Source: Metallyticus violacea (Eukaryota; Arthropoda; Insecta; Mantodea; Metallyticidae). Taken from it: a DNA stretch of 64,000 bases. Location: contig CM060842.1 of assembly GCA_030762175.1 (NCBI GenBank), forward strand, positions 49,248,501 through 49,312,500, written 5' to 3'. A model generated the notes under the pieces. The model did no database searches and was not told the DNA's origin. It saw nothing but the letters and a program-made list of their open reading frames with translations. Both the position numbers and the translations under genes were made by a program. Of the stretch, positions 12,862 to 25,589 are shown piece by piece; within the stretch, counting starts at the first letter, position 1, and each line of letters starts with the position of its first letter.

Positions 12862-12985
12862 CTCCCTCTCGTAATCTATTGGTAGCGTTTGGACTACCCA
12901 TTCTGGAGGTCCTGGTTCGAATCCCTATTAATTTTATTCATTCCTGCAGATGCAGTCAAAGTGAGAATAAATAAATGAAAAAAAT
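12862..12985 (+). mobile_element. Possible third tRNA-headed SINE
   Basis: CTATTGGTAGCGTTTGG resembles box A and TGGTTCGAATCCC is an exact box B, spaced as in tRNA. A short body follows and then AATAAATAAATGAAAAAAA. The head does not close into a good acceptor stem, so it is not called a tRNA gene. Only one copy was seen here. Confidence 0.4.
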
Positions 12986-15098
12986 GTGTTATTTGCAGCA
13001 GATAAATGAACTTATTTAGCAACAAAAAGAAACCAACAGTCTTACACATAAAATTATTTGCTGTCGAGATTTCATACACTTTAAAATGCATTATTTACAT
13101 TTGTGAAAGGAATAATTACATAGATTTAGAGATTAGCTAGATTTATTGATATAAATTGATATGGGAGTGTTGGTAACCCTGGTTGGAAGTCAGTTTCGGA
13201 TCTATGCCAGTCTCGCCTCAAAAGGTGAATACTTTTTCGTTCGTTTGAGGCGTGGCTTGTGTGGTCTTCTGTAACGTGATCATTGCTTCTGCCTATGGAG
13301 CATGTCGCTTTTGTTCTTTGATGCTTTCTTTATTTCACTTCGTGCAATATTTCTTCTCTTCACCGGATATTGTTTCCGATGCCACCTGTTCGGTATTTCT
13401 TATACTTTTTTTTTTTTTTTTTTTTAACCAAATGGAAGCAGCCTTCGCATTGTCTACACTTTGATGTTTGTAGTTCAAGAGCAAGTTTGAGTGTACTTGG
13501 TTGTGCAGATTTCTGGTAGCAACTGGAGTTTTGACGAGTACTTGTAGTCCATTGAGTATTAGTCTGTACTATCTTAATATAATTTTTCATGTAGTAGATG
13601 CCTAGAAAGGAATTTTAATCTCCTTGTTAGAAACACGAAGAGCTTCAGCACTGGTCACTTGAGTCTGTTATTTGAAGACCAATCAATATGAGCTCTACTC
13701 ACTTTACATTTTCTGCATTGAATGGAGGCATCTACCGTACTTAAAACCCTTCGCAATAGCTTCAGAAAGCAATTTCTGCAGTGCAGGCTGAATAATTCAC
13801 TGCAGTTCTTTTAATGATGGTCCACGTATTTCACGAGTTTAGAACTATACTTTCAAGAGAAACAGTGAAGTTAAGAAATGGATTCTCAGTACCCCTGTAG
13901 ATAATACTTTGTCGGTAATTTGTTAACAATAACTTTTAATTAATATTATCACAGTAATAATCCACATTTTAAAGAAACACGTATCTCATTCATAGGCTTC
14001 TAAATACAGGTACCAAGAAATTAGGTGCGTTTCTAATCCATAATAAAATTAGCCCCTTATATTTCTGTCGATGGTCTGGTGACAATATGTTTGGACTATA
14101 AATTTGTTTTAAATTACATACGAAGGCAAAAAGAGTTTAATTAGAAAAAAAACATTTCTTTATTGACCTAAATTACTAAATTTTTTTGTAACACTGACAA
14201 GCATAAAAAGCACTTTTGAAAAGATCCTCAAAAAGTTTAGGTGCTAACGGCTTCGAGCTCATTTGCGTCAATATTAATTCATTTCGTTTTGTTTAGCTTT
14301 TTTGTTTATTAATACATGCTCTGTTTAAAGCTTTATTATTTATGCGTGCATGAATAGTTATTGATCTGAAAAAATTTTCAAACATATATTTTCGAAAATG
14401 CTATTGCATTAACTTCTATCACATTTATCACTGATTTGGATAAACCATGCTCCTTAAACCTACGCGGCATTCACCTTCTCGGGGTAAGGAAAACCTACGC
14501 TACAAAATAATCTCATTCCTAGTGCTGTTTCAAATTATTTAATCACATGTAAATTATTATAACAATACCGTACTTCAGATTCTTTAAAATAAAAACGGAT
14601 TTTACATTGCATTTAGTTGCTATTTTGAAATAACAGAATGCGGTGCGTTTCGTGGTTTACCTTTTTCAGATAATATGAGTGAAGTATAAGAATATTTTCA
14701 ATTGGCTCTTTTAGTGATAATTACGCCATTTGCTGAATTTGAGGAAAAGAATTTTTTGGGTGATGGAAAATCTCACAACACCTAGCACTGTTTGTAAAGG
14801 TGTCACATCGGATATGAAATAATTCACTCAGTGAGTAAAGAAATAAAGCTTTGTTTGTTTAGTGCAGTAATACTCTTACACTAATATTATGAACAAATTT
14901 TATTTTAGATGAACAAAAATACTGAAGCATATAGATCTAGTGTCCAGATTCAAACACACGAGTCTAAACGCGTCTCAAATTGAAGTTGTTTGGAGAATCA
15001 CTTAAGTGACTGAAAGTCAATTATTGAGCTGTTTTTGTAGCACAAATAATTGAAGGAAAAAGAAATGACTCTTTACTTCCTTACTAAGAAGAAGGCAC
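12986..15098. other. AT-rich stretch without recognised gene
   Basis: Includes a T run at 13407-13424. No transposon motif or splice-bounded open frame noticed. Confidence 0.5.
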
Positions 15099-15273
15099 TG
15101 TTTATTTAAGGACGTTCTTTAACATCTCAGGTCATCAGGGCGTGAAACAGCCGACAAATTTTGCTCAGAGGCCTCTTCTTTCAGACTTGAGGTTCTTTAT
15201 CGTGTCGTAAATGAACGACACGGGACCCACGGCTTTACTTCCCTTCCGAAGGAAGCCATACTTACGATTTTTA
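15099..15273 (-). mobile_element. SINE1 copy, head missing
   Basis: Reverse SINE1 tail and body with a 17-base internal deletion (CAGCGTCCCATTCAATT lost after GGTCATCA). Ends at CTTACGATTTTTA. Confidence 0.85.
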
Positions 15274-16667
15274 AAGGTGATGTTAAGAAAAGCGGTTTTA
15301 ATGTAGAATGATACAAATTAATACGCGATGTGTTCTATTCTCGCCTTCCTATAACATCAAATAAAATATAGAATACTAAAGTTAATCTGATAGAAATTTA
15401 GGCTCTGATCTGGCGAGCTGTACTGTAATAACCAACCAAGTGAGGACGCTTGTTACTGAAGAGGGTGTTCACTGAGCGAGACGAACTCGGTTCAAGGAAC
15501 CCACAGAGCTGTGCATCTTCATTAAAAATATTTTTAAAGCGTAACTTCACTTCCCTGTTGTACACAGAGCGATCGCTGGATAATTTTCACTATCTGTTAG
15601 TTTATTTTAATGGTTTTTGGCAAAACTTTCAAAATATTAATATTTTCAAATATTTGGGGCACTTGAGTTGTTTGCCAAACAATTCTTAAGGTCATTAAAA
15701 CAGCCGAGTGCTATTTTTGTTTATTCATTATAAAAAAAGGTGTACAATTGAAAGTCCGATGGAGCTAAATTTGTGCAATGAACAAGGCGAATGTCGCAGA
15801 AATTCATAATTCGCCTGTAAACGTCAAATACTCAAAATAAGAATATAGAATTATATAATTAAAATTGCCCTACAGAATTGCCCTACTAATAGAAAAACTG
15901 TTTCTAAGTTGTTTGCATGAACCTACAGTCAATCTGGTGAAACTCCAGGCTGTCTGTATTTAAGGAACCATTATATCCTCGTCTTTAATTCTTCATTTTC
16001 CTAAATCATACCACCATCCCCTTCTCGCTTTAGTTATTCTTATTCATAATTAGTTAATGCCTCAAATTTAACGTCTTGCCTTTCTCATCGATTTGCCTTT
16101 TAACCTTTTAAATATTTTCCTGTAATTAGGGGCGGCAGGTCAATAAGGGCCAGATGGAACCCCCCCCCAAAGAAAATGGCATAATTAGTAATTACCATTT
16201 TTTCTTCTCCTGGTCAACTTTTAAAACAAAACAAAAATGCAGGAAAAGAGCCACGTATAACCGATTAGTTCTTATTTTATCTTATGCAATAAGTAAGTGC
16301 ATTTTCTCTCTACCGTAATAGCAGTAGCATGTGGGTCTTACGTTAGCGAGGGAAACTCATGGGCCAGCAAAGATTTACAAGAACATATGTTTCTCTTACT
16401 CCAAGATGGATTAGTCTTTCTTCTGCTTATTTCTGCGTTCCCTTGGGCCAGCTTCGGTATTCTCTTTTTTCTTAGGAACCAGATGTTCAGGGGTTATTGA
16501 CACCGCGCATAATTGACTAGGGGTTATTTGTTTGAAATTGGGTGGTTTCCTCACTGTTTGTTAGTGGAAAGTTTACTTTTAAGATGTTAACTGTTAAGTT
16601 ACAAAAAAGCGTCTTGTTTTGTGGCAATGAATAAAGTGGCATTTTGTTGAAGACACCATTTTCACAC
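15274..16667. other. AT-rich stretch without recognised gene
   Basis: Nothing recognised beyond a C run near 16150. Confidence 0.5.
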
Positions 16668-16954
16668 CTCCTAGAACGGCCGAGGTAGTTAAGGCGCGGA
16701 CTCGTGAGTGGGAGGTCTGGGGTTCGAATCCCGCAAGGACTGTCCTTCCTGATTGAGGCTTTTTCCAGGTTTTGCTCAGTCCTTATAAATGGTAAATGCC
16801 GGGGAGGCATCCTAAACTTAGGCCTGGAACGTCTCCTTTCTAAAATAAAATGGGTATCCTTTTCCTATTTATCATTTCATCTCATGTATCACCAGTGTCC
16901 ACCGCCTGTGGTGCCTCAGTAGTAAAAACGGGAGTTAAATACTATTTAAAAAAA
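16668..16954 (+). mobile_element. SINE2 copy with intact box B
   Basis: ACGGCCGAGGTAGTTAAGGC (box A region) and GGGGTTCGAATCCCGC (exact box B). Then CCAGGTTTTGCTCAGTCC, GCCGGGGAGGCATCC, CTTAGGCCTGGAACG, ATCATTTCATCTCATGTAT and the GCCTCAGTAGTAAAAACGGG tail. This best shows the tRNA-Leu/Ser-like head of the family. Confidence 0.9.
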
Positions 16955-19439
16955 TCTATTTTCGCGTCTAAGTTCAACTGGGAAGTTGGAAACGAAACGA
17001 TTTGGATCTCATTAACCGAAAGCTATAGAAGCTTACTCAACAAGATGGCACACAATTATGAAGGTATCTTACAATTTGAAAAAAATTAAAAACATTGGTT
17101 GACAGCATGTGAAGTTAGAAACGTATCTTGTCTATATGAATAAGATTTGAAAATAAATAGAAAAGGCAAATATTACATGTGTATCAAAATTTGTTGTGTT
17201 GTAGGGGGTAAACCGGTTGAAAGATTTATAAAATTCGTTGCTGTTTCTGAATTGACTGCAGAAGGCTTAAGACTTGCTTAGTTTATAGCACAATCGTACG
17301 ATGGCGGTTCAGTTATGAGAAAATGCTTGGGAGGGATATAAGTCTTGATAATAGAGAGCTTCCCCCTTGCCATCAATGTAGTTATATCCTTGCCTATCTT
17401 TCAAAGGAACGACGAGTCGCTACTGCCTGTCAAATTTACGTTATTTTCTTCTAACATTTAATATTCTTTTCCATAATATCTCAGCCCTAATATCACCCCA
17501 TTTCCTTGGTGTTACATATTGTCTCCATCACCTAGTCTCTTCACAGTGTAACAAACAATAAAAGCTGTAACCTATTTCTCCACACACATAGGACAAATAT
17601 CTTTATTTCCACTGTCTCTCAGATCCCTTAAATTAACTTTCCCATGGGAATAATTCTCTACCCAAATCTAAATATTTTTCTCTTCTTCATTACTGTTTCG
17701 GAAGTTAAGTTTACATCATCTATAAGTTTTATTAGCACGCAGGCTGCCAAACATCCATTGCCTGTCAATAATATCTTCGATTCTAAGTTTAGTTCTAATA
17801 AAAATAAGAATAACTCTAGAAATCATTTTCTTAATAATTAATCGCCCTATAGCCATAGGGTTAATCCTTTTCCCCACTTTCAAAAATCTATTAATATTAT
17901 ATTCTTTTGACTCCCATACATCACCCATTTTAACTCTTTCTAAAATGTCCACCATCTGGATAACCCGAGATCCTTTCCATTAAAACATTATTTTATTTCC
18001 TTCCTCAAAGGAAAAATGTTCATGCATTTTTCTTTGTCCTCATCAGGATTTATTCTGCTTTAAAGAAGTATATGTTATCACAATTCTTTCAATATCCTGG
18101 CCTTAGAGAACTTTTATAGATATCCTGTACGTTACGAGTATGAAAATTTTTTTCTCTTGGACAAATCTGATAATTTTTTACAAATTTTAATGTTTGAGGT
18201 TGGTTCAAGGAATTTGCAAAAAAAAAAAAAAAACCTTCCATTGTGGATTGATACTTCAAAGTATCATCAACATCATTTACTTAGCATTCCTCAAGCCATT
18301 GGTTCCTGTTGACAAAACTTCTATTACTTTTTTTATAGCGAGAAATCATTATGTTTCCATTATTGTGTTGTTTTAATTCTGGTGTGCAGTAAAAAGTAAA
18401 TCTCTGAAAACGACCCAATAATTTTTGGGAAATTAGCAATGTCATTAATGGATGCCTTTTAAGTTCAGCAGTCAGTAAACGTGGCACTTGCCATTTCTTC
18501 AAACATAAATAACCTATTAAGATACACACAAAGTATACATGACCAACATTTTACAGAAAGGAATTAATGCCACCAATGTATTATATGTATTGTGCTGCAT
18601 AAATGGTACAGAAAGATTACAGCCCATATAGAGTGATAAACTTCATAAATGTGCAACATTGCAGAAAGGACACATCTTTTAAAAATGAATAATTTTAGCT
18701 CAATTGACACATCCAGTTTTTTCATACTGCATTGTTAAGTGTTAGGAATGTTTTAAACAGTTTAATGTTTATTGTGGTCTTCGAAGAGTATTATTGTAAT
18801 ACTGTCTAACTTAGTTCGTTTCAGTACACGTTTTAACGTTATAAATGTCATCTGATGAATAAATTCCAAAAGGGAATAGAGCATCAGATCCAGAAACATA
18901 GATAATAAGAAGAAAACCATAATTAACTGTGGAAATTTTGTTAATGTTAGGATAAACGTTCCGAAATGGAAATCTGATAAGGGTAAATGCTTTAATGTTT
19001 TAAACATCTGCATATAACCAGTTCAATTTTTTCCCCTAAATTAAGAAAAAATTATGGTTTTAAAATTCATTGATGGATTTCACTTGGTATCACGAGGAAA
19101 GGGTGTTGTCACTCTTCCAACATCAGTGGCAAGATATCAACAAAGAAGAATAAAGAGGGCAACAATAAGACTGCTGAGATATCTACCTTCATTGGATGAC
19201 TTTTGAGGGAAACTCTAAATGCTTATGGTGTCTAAAAATGAACCATTTTGTGTCAAGTCTTCCGCTAACACATTTTAGGTGGGAGGGTTGATAAAGACCC
19301 CGTGTTTTATTTATTTTATTAACATGTGTTTCTTGTATTAATAAGACTGTAAAACATTATTCTATTTATTCCTAAAATTATTACTTAATTTTATTTCTCA
19401 CGTAAACCTTGATAACTACAATACTGTAAAGTAGATGAA
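16955..19439. other. AT-rich stretch without recognised gene
   Basis: An A run lies at 18219-18233. No repeat family or coding remnant recognised. Confidence 0.5.
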
Positions 19440-19755
19440 AAAAGTAACCACCTCCTTGGACCTCTGGAAGGCCCGAATTCGATTTCCGGTACCTGCTTAG
19501 GAGTTTTTCTAAGGTAGGAGGTCTGGAAAGGGTCGACCCAGAACTTCCTACAATTGAGAAACTGCCTGAAGGAGAGGTGGCATTCTTCCATCACGAAAGC
19601 TGCGTGATAGGCGACCTGTGGGGTATGCCGGCATGCTGATCACATGGCCCCCTGCGATACTGCCCTCTATCAATGAAGTCGTAAGACGGAGATTGAGGAA
19701 GCAGAAGCCGCCGCGATAGGCTAAGGCTCACCCCGGGCTGTAGTGAGAGAAGAAA
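19440..19755 (+). repeat. GC-rich repeat-like island, possibly another SINE
   Basis: Compositionally distinct from its surroundings. CCCGAATTCGATTTCCGGT near the left end resembles a degraded box B, and the right part holds GGGGTATGCCGGCATGCTGA and CTCACCCCGGGCTGTAG. Only one copy here, so family status is unproven; a LINE 3' end is the alternative. Confidence 0.35.
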
Positions 19756-20179
19756 GAAAAAGTTTAACTATGCAAAAAGAGTATGTAATTTCAGTTATAT
19801 TTTATAACTAATAAATAAATTTGTTTTTGAATGTTTTCTCCATAGGAAGGTCAAAAAGTTCACTATCTGTTAACGTACCCTGTTAACTGTGATATTGAGA
19901 CTAAAATTCAGTTTATTGTTTCTTCTGAAATAATACATCCTTTCTGCTTAGGGTGCTTCATGTGATATGCACTTTCATACGAGTGCCCCATAGACTTTGG
20001 CAGACATTTAGTGCGGCCGACGACTTTTTCATCTTATAAATTCATCACAATGTTGAAGTTCAATGTCATTTAATAGTTCGCAAAAAATATTTCATCTCCT
20101 ATTTATGTGACAGACTGCGAAATATTCAAATTGTTGTTGTTTAAATAACCGGAACTGAAAGCGGAAACTAGAATTTATC

Positions 20180-21190
20180 CAGAGAGTTCTACCGACTGAT
20201 TCCCTAAGACACACAAATCAGGAACTCCAAAAGGTTTATTTTTACATCATTGGTTTCCCTACACATAAACTTGTTTCCCTTCATTGGACATAATAAACAT
20301 CACATTCAGAACTTGAAGTACTTTGTGGAATTGTCGAGAAACTAAACATCAAATACTGCGATATACTCGTAAGCTGTGACGTGGAATCTCTCTTCACCAA
20401 GGTTCCGCTCAAGGACAGTCTGAATCTTTTAGAACCACACTTCACACCTGAAGGAGTTATGTTATTCAACCATGTCCTAACCACCTGCTATTTCCAATGG
20501 AAGGAGAACTTCTACGAACAGAAGAGTGGCCGTGGGAAGCCCCTTAAGTTTGGTTGTGGCGATTTTTTTCATGCAAAACTTTTGAGACAGCAGAACATAA
20601 GCCAACACACTGCTACTTAGATGATACCTTCGTAATCCGGCCACATGGGAAAGAAAAACTACACATTTTCCTCGGCCACTTAAATAGCATTCATCAGAAC
20701 ATTAAATGTACTATGGAAGCAGAAATTTCTGCGCACTTCCATGTTCTGGTTCTGCGCAAGGTATCTGGTGCTCTAACACACTATTTATCCTTCTAGCCAA
20801 AAACACTGATGAACCTGAGGGACTAAAAACTGATTAAGAGAGATTTGTAAGCAAATGGCTACCGCAGGAAAGAAATCGATCGAACCTGGAAATCTCGAAA
20901 AACTACGACGTCTATATCAGACTATAAAGACTAAATTAAAGCTTTTTTCCCATTTATAGAACGTATTGCTCGGATTGTGAGAAAGAATAAGATAAAAATA
21001 AGTTTTCCCAGCAACAACAAAAATAGATAAAAACTACGTTTGGTGAAAAACCCAAGGGATCCTCCCAACACCAAAGGAATATATATAGTATCATGTGAAT
21101 GTGGAAAAGTATAAATTGGTATGACTGGAAGATCCAGTGAAACTCGGTTCATAGAACATTTATGATTTAATCAGTCAGAATAAAATGTCT
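20180..21190 (+). pseudogene. Penelope-like element: reverse transcriptase plus GIY-YIG endonuclease, broken
   Basis: Penelope-like retroelements carry a reverse transcriptase followed by a GIY-YIG endonuclease that nicks the target. Pieces in order: FYRLIP near 20190; HHIQNLKYFVEL near 20300; CDVESLFTKVPLKDSLNLLE near 20378-20435 (motif A Asp present); CYFQWKENFYEQ near 20488; and CYLDDTFVIRPHGKE near 20612-20660, the catalytic Y-x-D-D. The tail has NTKGIYIVSCECGKV-stop-IGMTGRSSETRF near 21070-21150, where the Tyr of the YIG half has become a stop. Many frameshifts; inactive. Confidence 0.9.
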
Positions 21191-21283
21191 TTGCTACATT
21201 TACAACTTTAATGATGCACTTCGTATGGTCAGCCAAAGTTCTGGTTTTTAAATTAATTTTAACCAATATCCACGACTTTTGGT

Positions 21284-21510
21284 GATTTGGTTTATTTACG
21301 GACGCTAAATTTTGCTCAAAGGTTTTTTCTTTCAGGGTTGAGGTTCTTTTTCATACCGTAAATCTACGGCATGGGACCCACGACTTTACTTCCTTTCCGA
21401 AGGAAGGCATATTTAGGATTTTTACTCCCGAAAAAAATCCATTGATCCTGGCCGGAATTGAACTCGCGATCTTGGATCTACGAGGCAACCAATAGACCAT
21501 TAGGGCCGAC
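21284..21510 (-). mobile_element. SINE1 copy with internal deletion
   Basis: Reverse SINE1. The segment between GGACGC and AAATTTTGCTC is deleted, and a decayed head follows (GGAATTGAACTCGCGATCTT). Lies just after the Penelope-like remnant. Confidence 0.85.
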
Positions 21511-21583
21511 ATCCACGCCGAAACCTCTCGGTAATGATGAGGTTAAAAGGAGCAGGAGCAGGACTAAGAATAAGACCAGAAAC

Positions 21584-21616
21584 GGAGACAGCGAGACAGC
21601 GAGACGGCGAAACGGC
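21584..21616. repeat. Short 8-bp minisatellite
   Basis: About four imperfect copies of GAGACAGC / GAGACGGC / GAAACGGC between two oppositely oriented SINE1 copies. Confidence 0.7.
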
Positions 21617-21663
21617 AAAATAGGCCATTAAAGTTTAAATGTTATTTGTTTTCTCCATCTCTT

Positions 21664-21891
21664 TAAACCCGGCCAGGGTCGATGGATTTTTTTCGTAGCG
21701 TAAAAATCCTAAGTGTGGCTTCCTTCGGAAGGGAAGTAAAGCCGTGGGTCCCATGTCGTACATTTACGGCACGAAAAAGAACCTCAAACCTGAAAGAAGA
21801 AGCCTCTGAGCAAAATTTGTCGGCCGTTTCACGCCCTGAATTAAATGGGACGCTGATGACCCGTGATGTTAAAGAGCGTCCGTAAATAAAA
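21664..21891 (+). mobile_element. SINE1 copy, box A lost
   Basis: Begins inside the head (AAACCCGGCCAGGGTCGATGG), then a complete body: GGCTTCCTTCGGAAGGGAAG, TTTACGGCACGAAAAAGAAC, GTCGGCCGTTTCACGCCCTG, ending GTCCGTAAATAAAA. Confidence 0.9.
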
Positions 21892-22667
21892 CGTCAACAA
21901 AAAAATCCAGCCAAATGGAGGCTAGTTTTTTTTTTTTTTTTTTTTTCAATAATATCAAGGACAGATTAAATCCTTTACTCAATAAACGAAGTTTTTAATA
22001 AACGGGCGAGCAATATATGGCCTAGTTTATAAAAGCTGTTGCTATAATAAAATTAGGAGGGCAATTGTTCTAATTATTCAAGTGAAGTAAAGTTTATATG
22101 AACCGTAGTATGATCTCCAACTGAAGATGATTCAAAATTTGTTACTCCCCATGTTGAGGTCCAGCGTGTGTCATGAAGAGAAATGTCCCTTAGATGTTCG
22201 CAGATCCAGTTGTGGAGTCACGTAGAACAACTATAAATGTGATAAAAAGATTATTTAATTTGCTATATAATATCAAGTAAGTTTAACGTTCTACCATGTT
22301 CTGTTTAATAAATGTAATCGTTCGTAATCCCATTATGAGTTTTGGACACACTACGTTATTAGCAGGGACATATTTTCGTAAGCAAAACTCACGAGAAAAA
22401 AAAATTGCTTGCTTAAGCAAAGCATTACTAAAAGTATAGTGCATTAAACATTTCTAGTGTTTATTTTCTGTTTTTATGAAGTTTAATGTTTACAATTTTC
22501 CTTCTAATTATTTTTCCAACGCATTGCACATGATGCACTTTTCACCAAAGTCATTTAGATTTTCCATAAGTAGGTAAAAAGGTAATATATAGATATCTTT
22601 TAATTAGATTTTTCTTATATAAGGAATAATTATAAAAAAATGTGTTTCTGAAATATCAAAACGTGCC

Positions 22668-22890
22668 TCGGCAGTCTAGAAGTAATACACCCTTCTCTGG
22701 ACTCAAGGTTTGCAGTACTATGGATTTTCTTTTTTCCAAAGTAAAAATCTCTATCGGAGGGCCTTTAAGCCGTTGGTCCCTTTTCATAGATTTACGGCAT
22801 GTTAAAGAACTCCATATTTAAAAAAAGAAATTCCAGGGCAAAATTATCTTCCATTTCCCGTCCAAATAATATTTTAGCATCACTTAAAAG
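22668..22890 (+). mobile_element. Old, diverged SINE1 copy
   Basis: Weak but ordered matches: GACTCAAGGTTTGCAGTA (head), GTAAAAATCTC, TAGATTTACGGCATG, TAAAGAACTCC, GGGCAAAATTAT, CATTTCCCGTCC. The oldest-looking copy in the window. Confidence 0.65.
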
Positions 22891-23048
22891 ACACTTGAGA
22901 CGAAGGCTGACCACCCTCTGACATTTGTACGTGCGGAACAGGCCTTAGGTGCAATCCTTATAAGTCGATGATATTGATAATGAAAATATTAGTAAACTTT
23001 TTAATATGTTCCAATAATTAGGTAAATTATGTTACTGTATGTTGTAGA

Positions 23049-23255
23049 TTTGTTTTATTTACAGTCTCTCTTTAACAGGTCAGTTCTTCAGCGTCCCATT
23101 CAAATCAGAGCGTGAAACGGCCAATAAATTTTGCTCAGACCTCTTTTTCAGATTTGATCTTCTTTTACTTGCCGTAAATCTACGACACGGGACCAATGGC
23201 TTTACTTCCTTTCCGAAGGAAGCCATACTTAGGATTTTTTACGACCGAAAAAGAA
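23049..23255 (-). mobile_element. SINE1 copy, head missing
   Basis: Reverse SINE1 tail and body, TTTTATTTACAGTC to ACTTAGGATTTTTTACGACC, with moderate divergence. Confidence 0.85.
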
Positions 23256-23439
23256 AAAAAAGTCGAGCAGATGTAAGCATGGAAGATTGTTTTCTGGAAT
23301 CAAAAAGGTGTCACCCATGTGGATTTTATGAATTTTATTAGTGAAGCGCTTTCAAAGTTTAGGTCTCCCTTTTAGAACCGAAGACGTTGGAAGCTGTTGT
23401 CAGAAAATGTTTCCTTTATGACAGTTCACATCCACTAAA

Positions 23440-23704
23440 TCTACATCATAAACCCAAGATCGCGGATTCAATCCCGGCCAGAGTCTGTGGCTTTATTGGG
23501 CGTAAAAATCCTAAGTATGGCTTCCTTTGGAAGGGAAGAAAAGCTTTAGGTGCAGTGTCGTACATTTACGGCATGTAAAAGTACCTCAAGCCTGAAAGAA
23601 GAGATCTCTTGAGTACAATTTATCGGCCGTTTCACGCCCTGAACAGAATGGGACGCTGATGTTCTGAGATGCTAAGGAGCGTTCGTAAATAAACCAAATC
23701 AACA
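23440..23704 (+). mobile_element. SINE1 copy, box A lost
   Basis: Starts CTACATCATAAACCCAAGAT, box B GCGGATTCAATCCCGGCC, complete body, tail GTTCGTAAATAAACCAAATC. Confidence 0.88.
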
Positions 23705-23955
23705 AAGAACTGGTACAAGATTCAGGAATTTTGTTGGGAGATTTTTAAGTGTCCACCATATAACCCAGAACTTGCACCCAACGATTTCTGTGCGTTTCTG
23801 CCTCTTAAGAAATGGTTTTGTTCTTAAAGGCTTGAAGGCAGCGAAGTGTTTCATTTCCAGATGACGGATTTTTATACACAGCGAATCCAAGAGCTTGCTC
23901 CTTGGTACACAAAGAGTTTGGATAGGAATGGTAACTATGTACAAAAGTAAAGGTT
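23705..23955 (+). pseudogene. mariner-like transposase remnant, C-terminal end
   Basis: Reads WEIFKCPPYNPELAPNDFCAF (third catalytic Asp retained), then LPLKKWF and, after stops, EVFHFQMTDFYTQRIQEL and DRNGNYVQK, matching the usual PPYSPDLAPSDFHLF ... YDKCLNVGGDYVEK ending. It directly abuts the 3' end of the preceding SINE1. Confidence 0.75.
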
Positions 23956-24286
23956 TGTAAATGTGTATCAAAACTAATTTCTATTCAACTTATTATTTTG
24001 TTATGAGTGAGCGACTCTTTACTTTTGAAATGCGCTTCATAACAAGAAGCAACATTTCCCTCGTGGCTCGTTAGAATTAACGGAAAGGTGTGCGTGGGGA
24101 GTCTTTAAAACTTTCGACATGCTTAGTCCTTGGATTTTTCGTTCAGAACTTTCCGATCCAACTGCGAACAATAAAATGGGAATTCACATAAATACTAGAA
24201 ACAAAAGTATCGCAAATAATATCACGAGAGGGTCTGAGATTACTGATAAATTCACGAATGTAATGAGTTGTCTGGAAAGCTCAGGA

Positions 24287-25000
24287 CCTCGAGTAATATT
24301 TGTTACGACTATTTCACGTATAAAATAAGAACTTAAATATAATTCATCTAAACTTGGCTTACAAAATTGTAATAATTGTATATTTGTACTTATCTTATCA
24401 AGTAATCCTGCGACAGTAGATTGCCGATTGTCAGTAATGCCAATAGAGAAGAGCAAAATACGGGTTAGGACTATTTCGTGAATAGAATAAGAATAAAGTG
24501 ATATTCACGCACAGAATATTAACCCTTGTATAAAATGTTATACTTATGAATATGAAACCGTGAGACTGAAATGGACAAAAATTAACTATTACAATCGCTA
24601 CCGTTCGATTTTCTAATACCAAATGAAAAAAAAAAAAAAAAGATAACATACAGTGTCTATTTTTCTTTGTGTTCTGTAGTTTGGAATTCCTAATGATAAG
24701 ATCAATTTGCACTTTGACGCATCACGAAAACACTTTGAAGAACCCTCCATTTTGGTTTATGATTGTCCATTGTCCATGCTTTTGTTGCTATCAATAGCTC
24801 CCCACCGTCTCTAGCAAAAGTGGTCAGTGATGCGTGTTCAGGAATTACATAGAGAGGTATGGAGTTGGCTACACTACCCACAAGACATATTCACATTACG
24901 TGATAAAAAGGATTTGATAGTTTTTTTCCCCGATAATTTCACTGCATAATCCGGTTGTGATGGGTCAAAACTCAAAACTTTGTTTCGTTTCATTGCTGGA
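24287..25000 (+). repeat. Dispersed repeat family D, copy 2
   Basis: Shows the same ordered blocks as copy 1: GATTGTCAGTAATGCCAATAG, GACTATTTCGTGAATAGAAT, CTATTACAATCGCTACCGTT, CAGTGATGCGTGTTCAGGAA, GTTTCGTTTCATTGC. A 15-A run at 24625-24639 lies inside. Confidence 0.75.
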
Positions 25001-25589
25001 CTCTCAAAAATACGAAAACGCCTGAACGAGGTAAAAAGTGGAGTTATTAGATTTGAGAATATATTACTTTGAGTGTCAAAGATTAACTAACTTTAATACA
25101 ATAAACGCAGATTATGTCGTTCATAAAAAGAACTTTAAACTAGTTGTCGCTTGTGAGTCATCACTTTGTAAATTGTAGCATTAATGGGACTTTACATGTA
25201 CACTTGCCGCCACTGCACCTAGACAGAACAGATTACACGGAATTTTACACAGATAACGGTTTTTGAGGGCGGGAACCCAGGCACGTCAAACAAACAAACT
25301 TATGTAAAACAGACTGAGTGGCGCGATATCTCTGACTCATCGCATCACATTTTAACATTCCGGAACCCTTAGTCACTTGCCTGTAGCTTTACTACCATCC
25401 ATTTTTTATATCACTGTAGTAGCAGCAGCATTTTTTGCCTATGACGTCTAAAGGAAGTTTCTTTCTACAAGCGTGCACACTCCGAATTAAAAAATCAGAC
25501 TCGAGGAAATATAGTGAAAGCCAGAATATGCAAATGAATGCTACTAAGCGCAAGGAGCGTTAGAAGGCAGGAACTGTGAAGGTCTGAAA
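25001..25589. other. Stretch without recognised gene
   Basis: No family recognised. It precedes a LINE endonuclease fragment and may include its 5' region. Confidence 0.4.
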
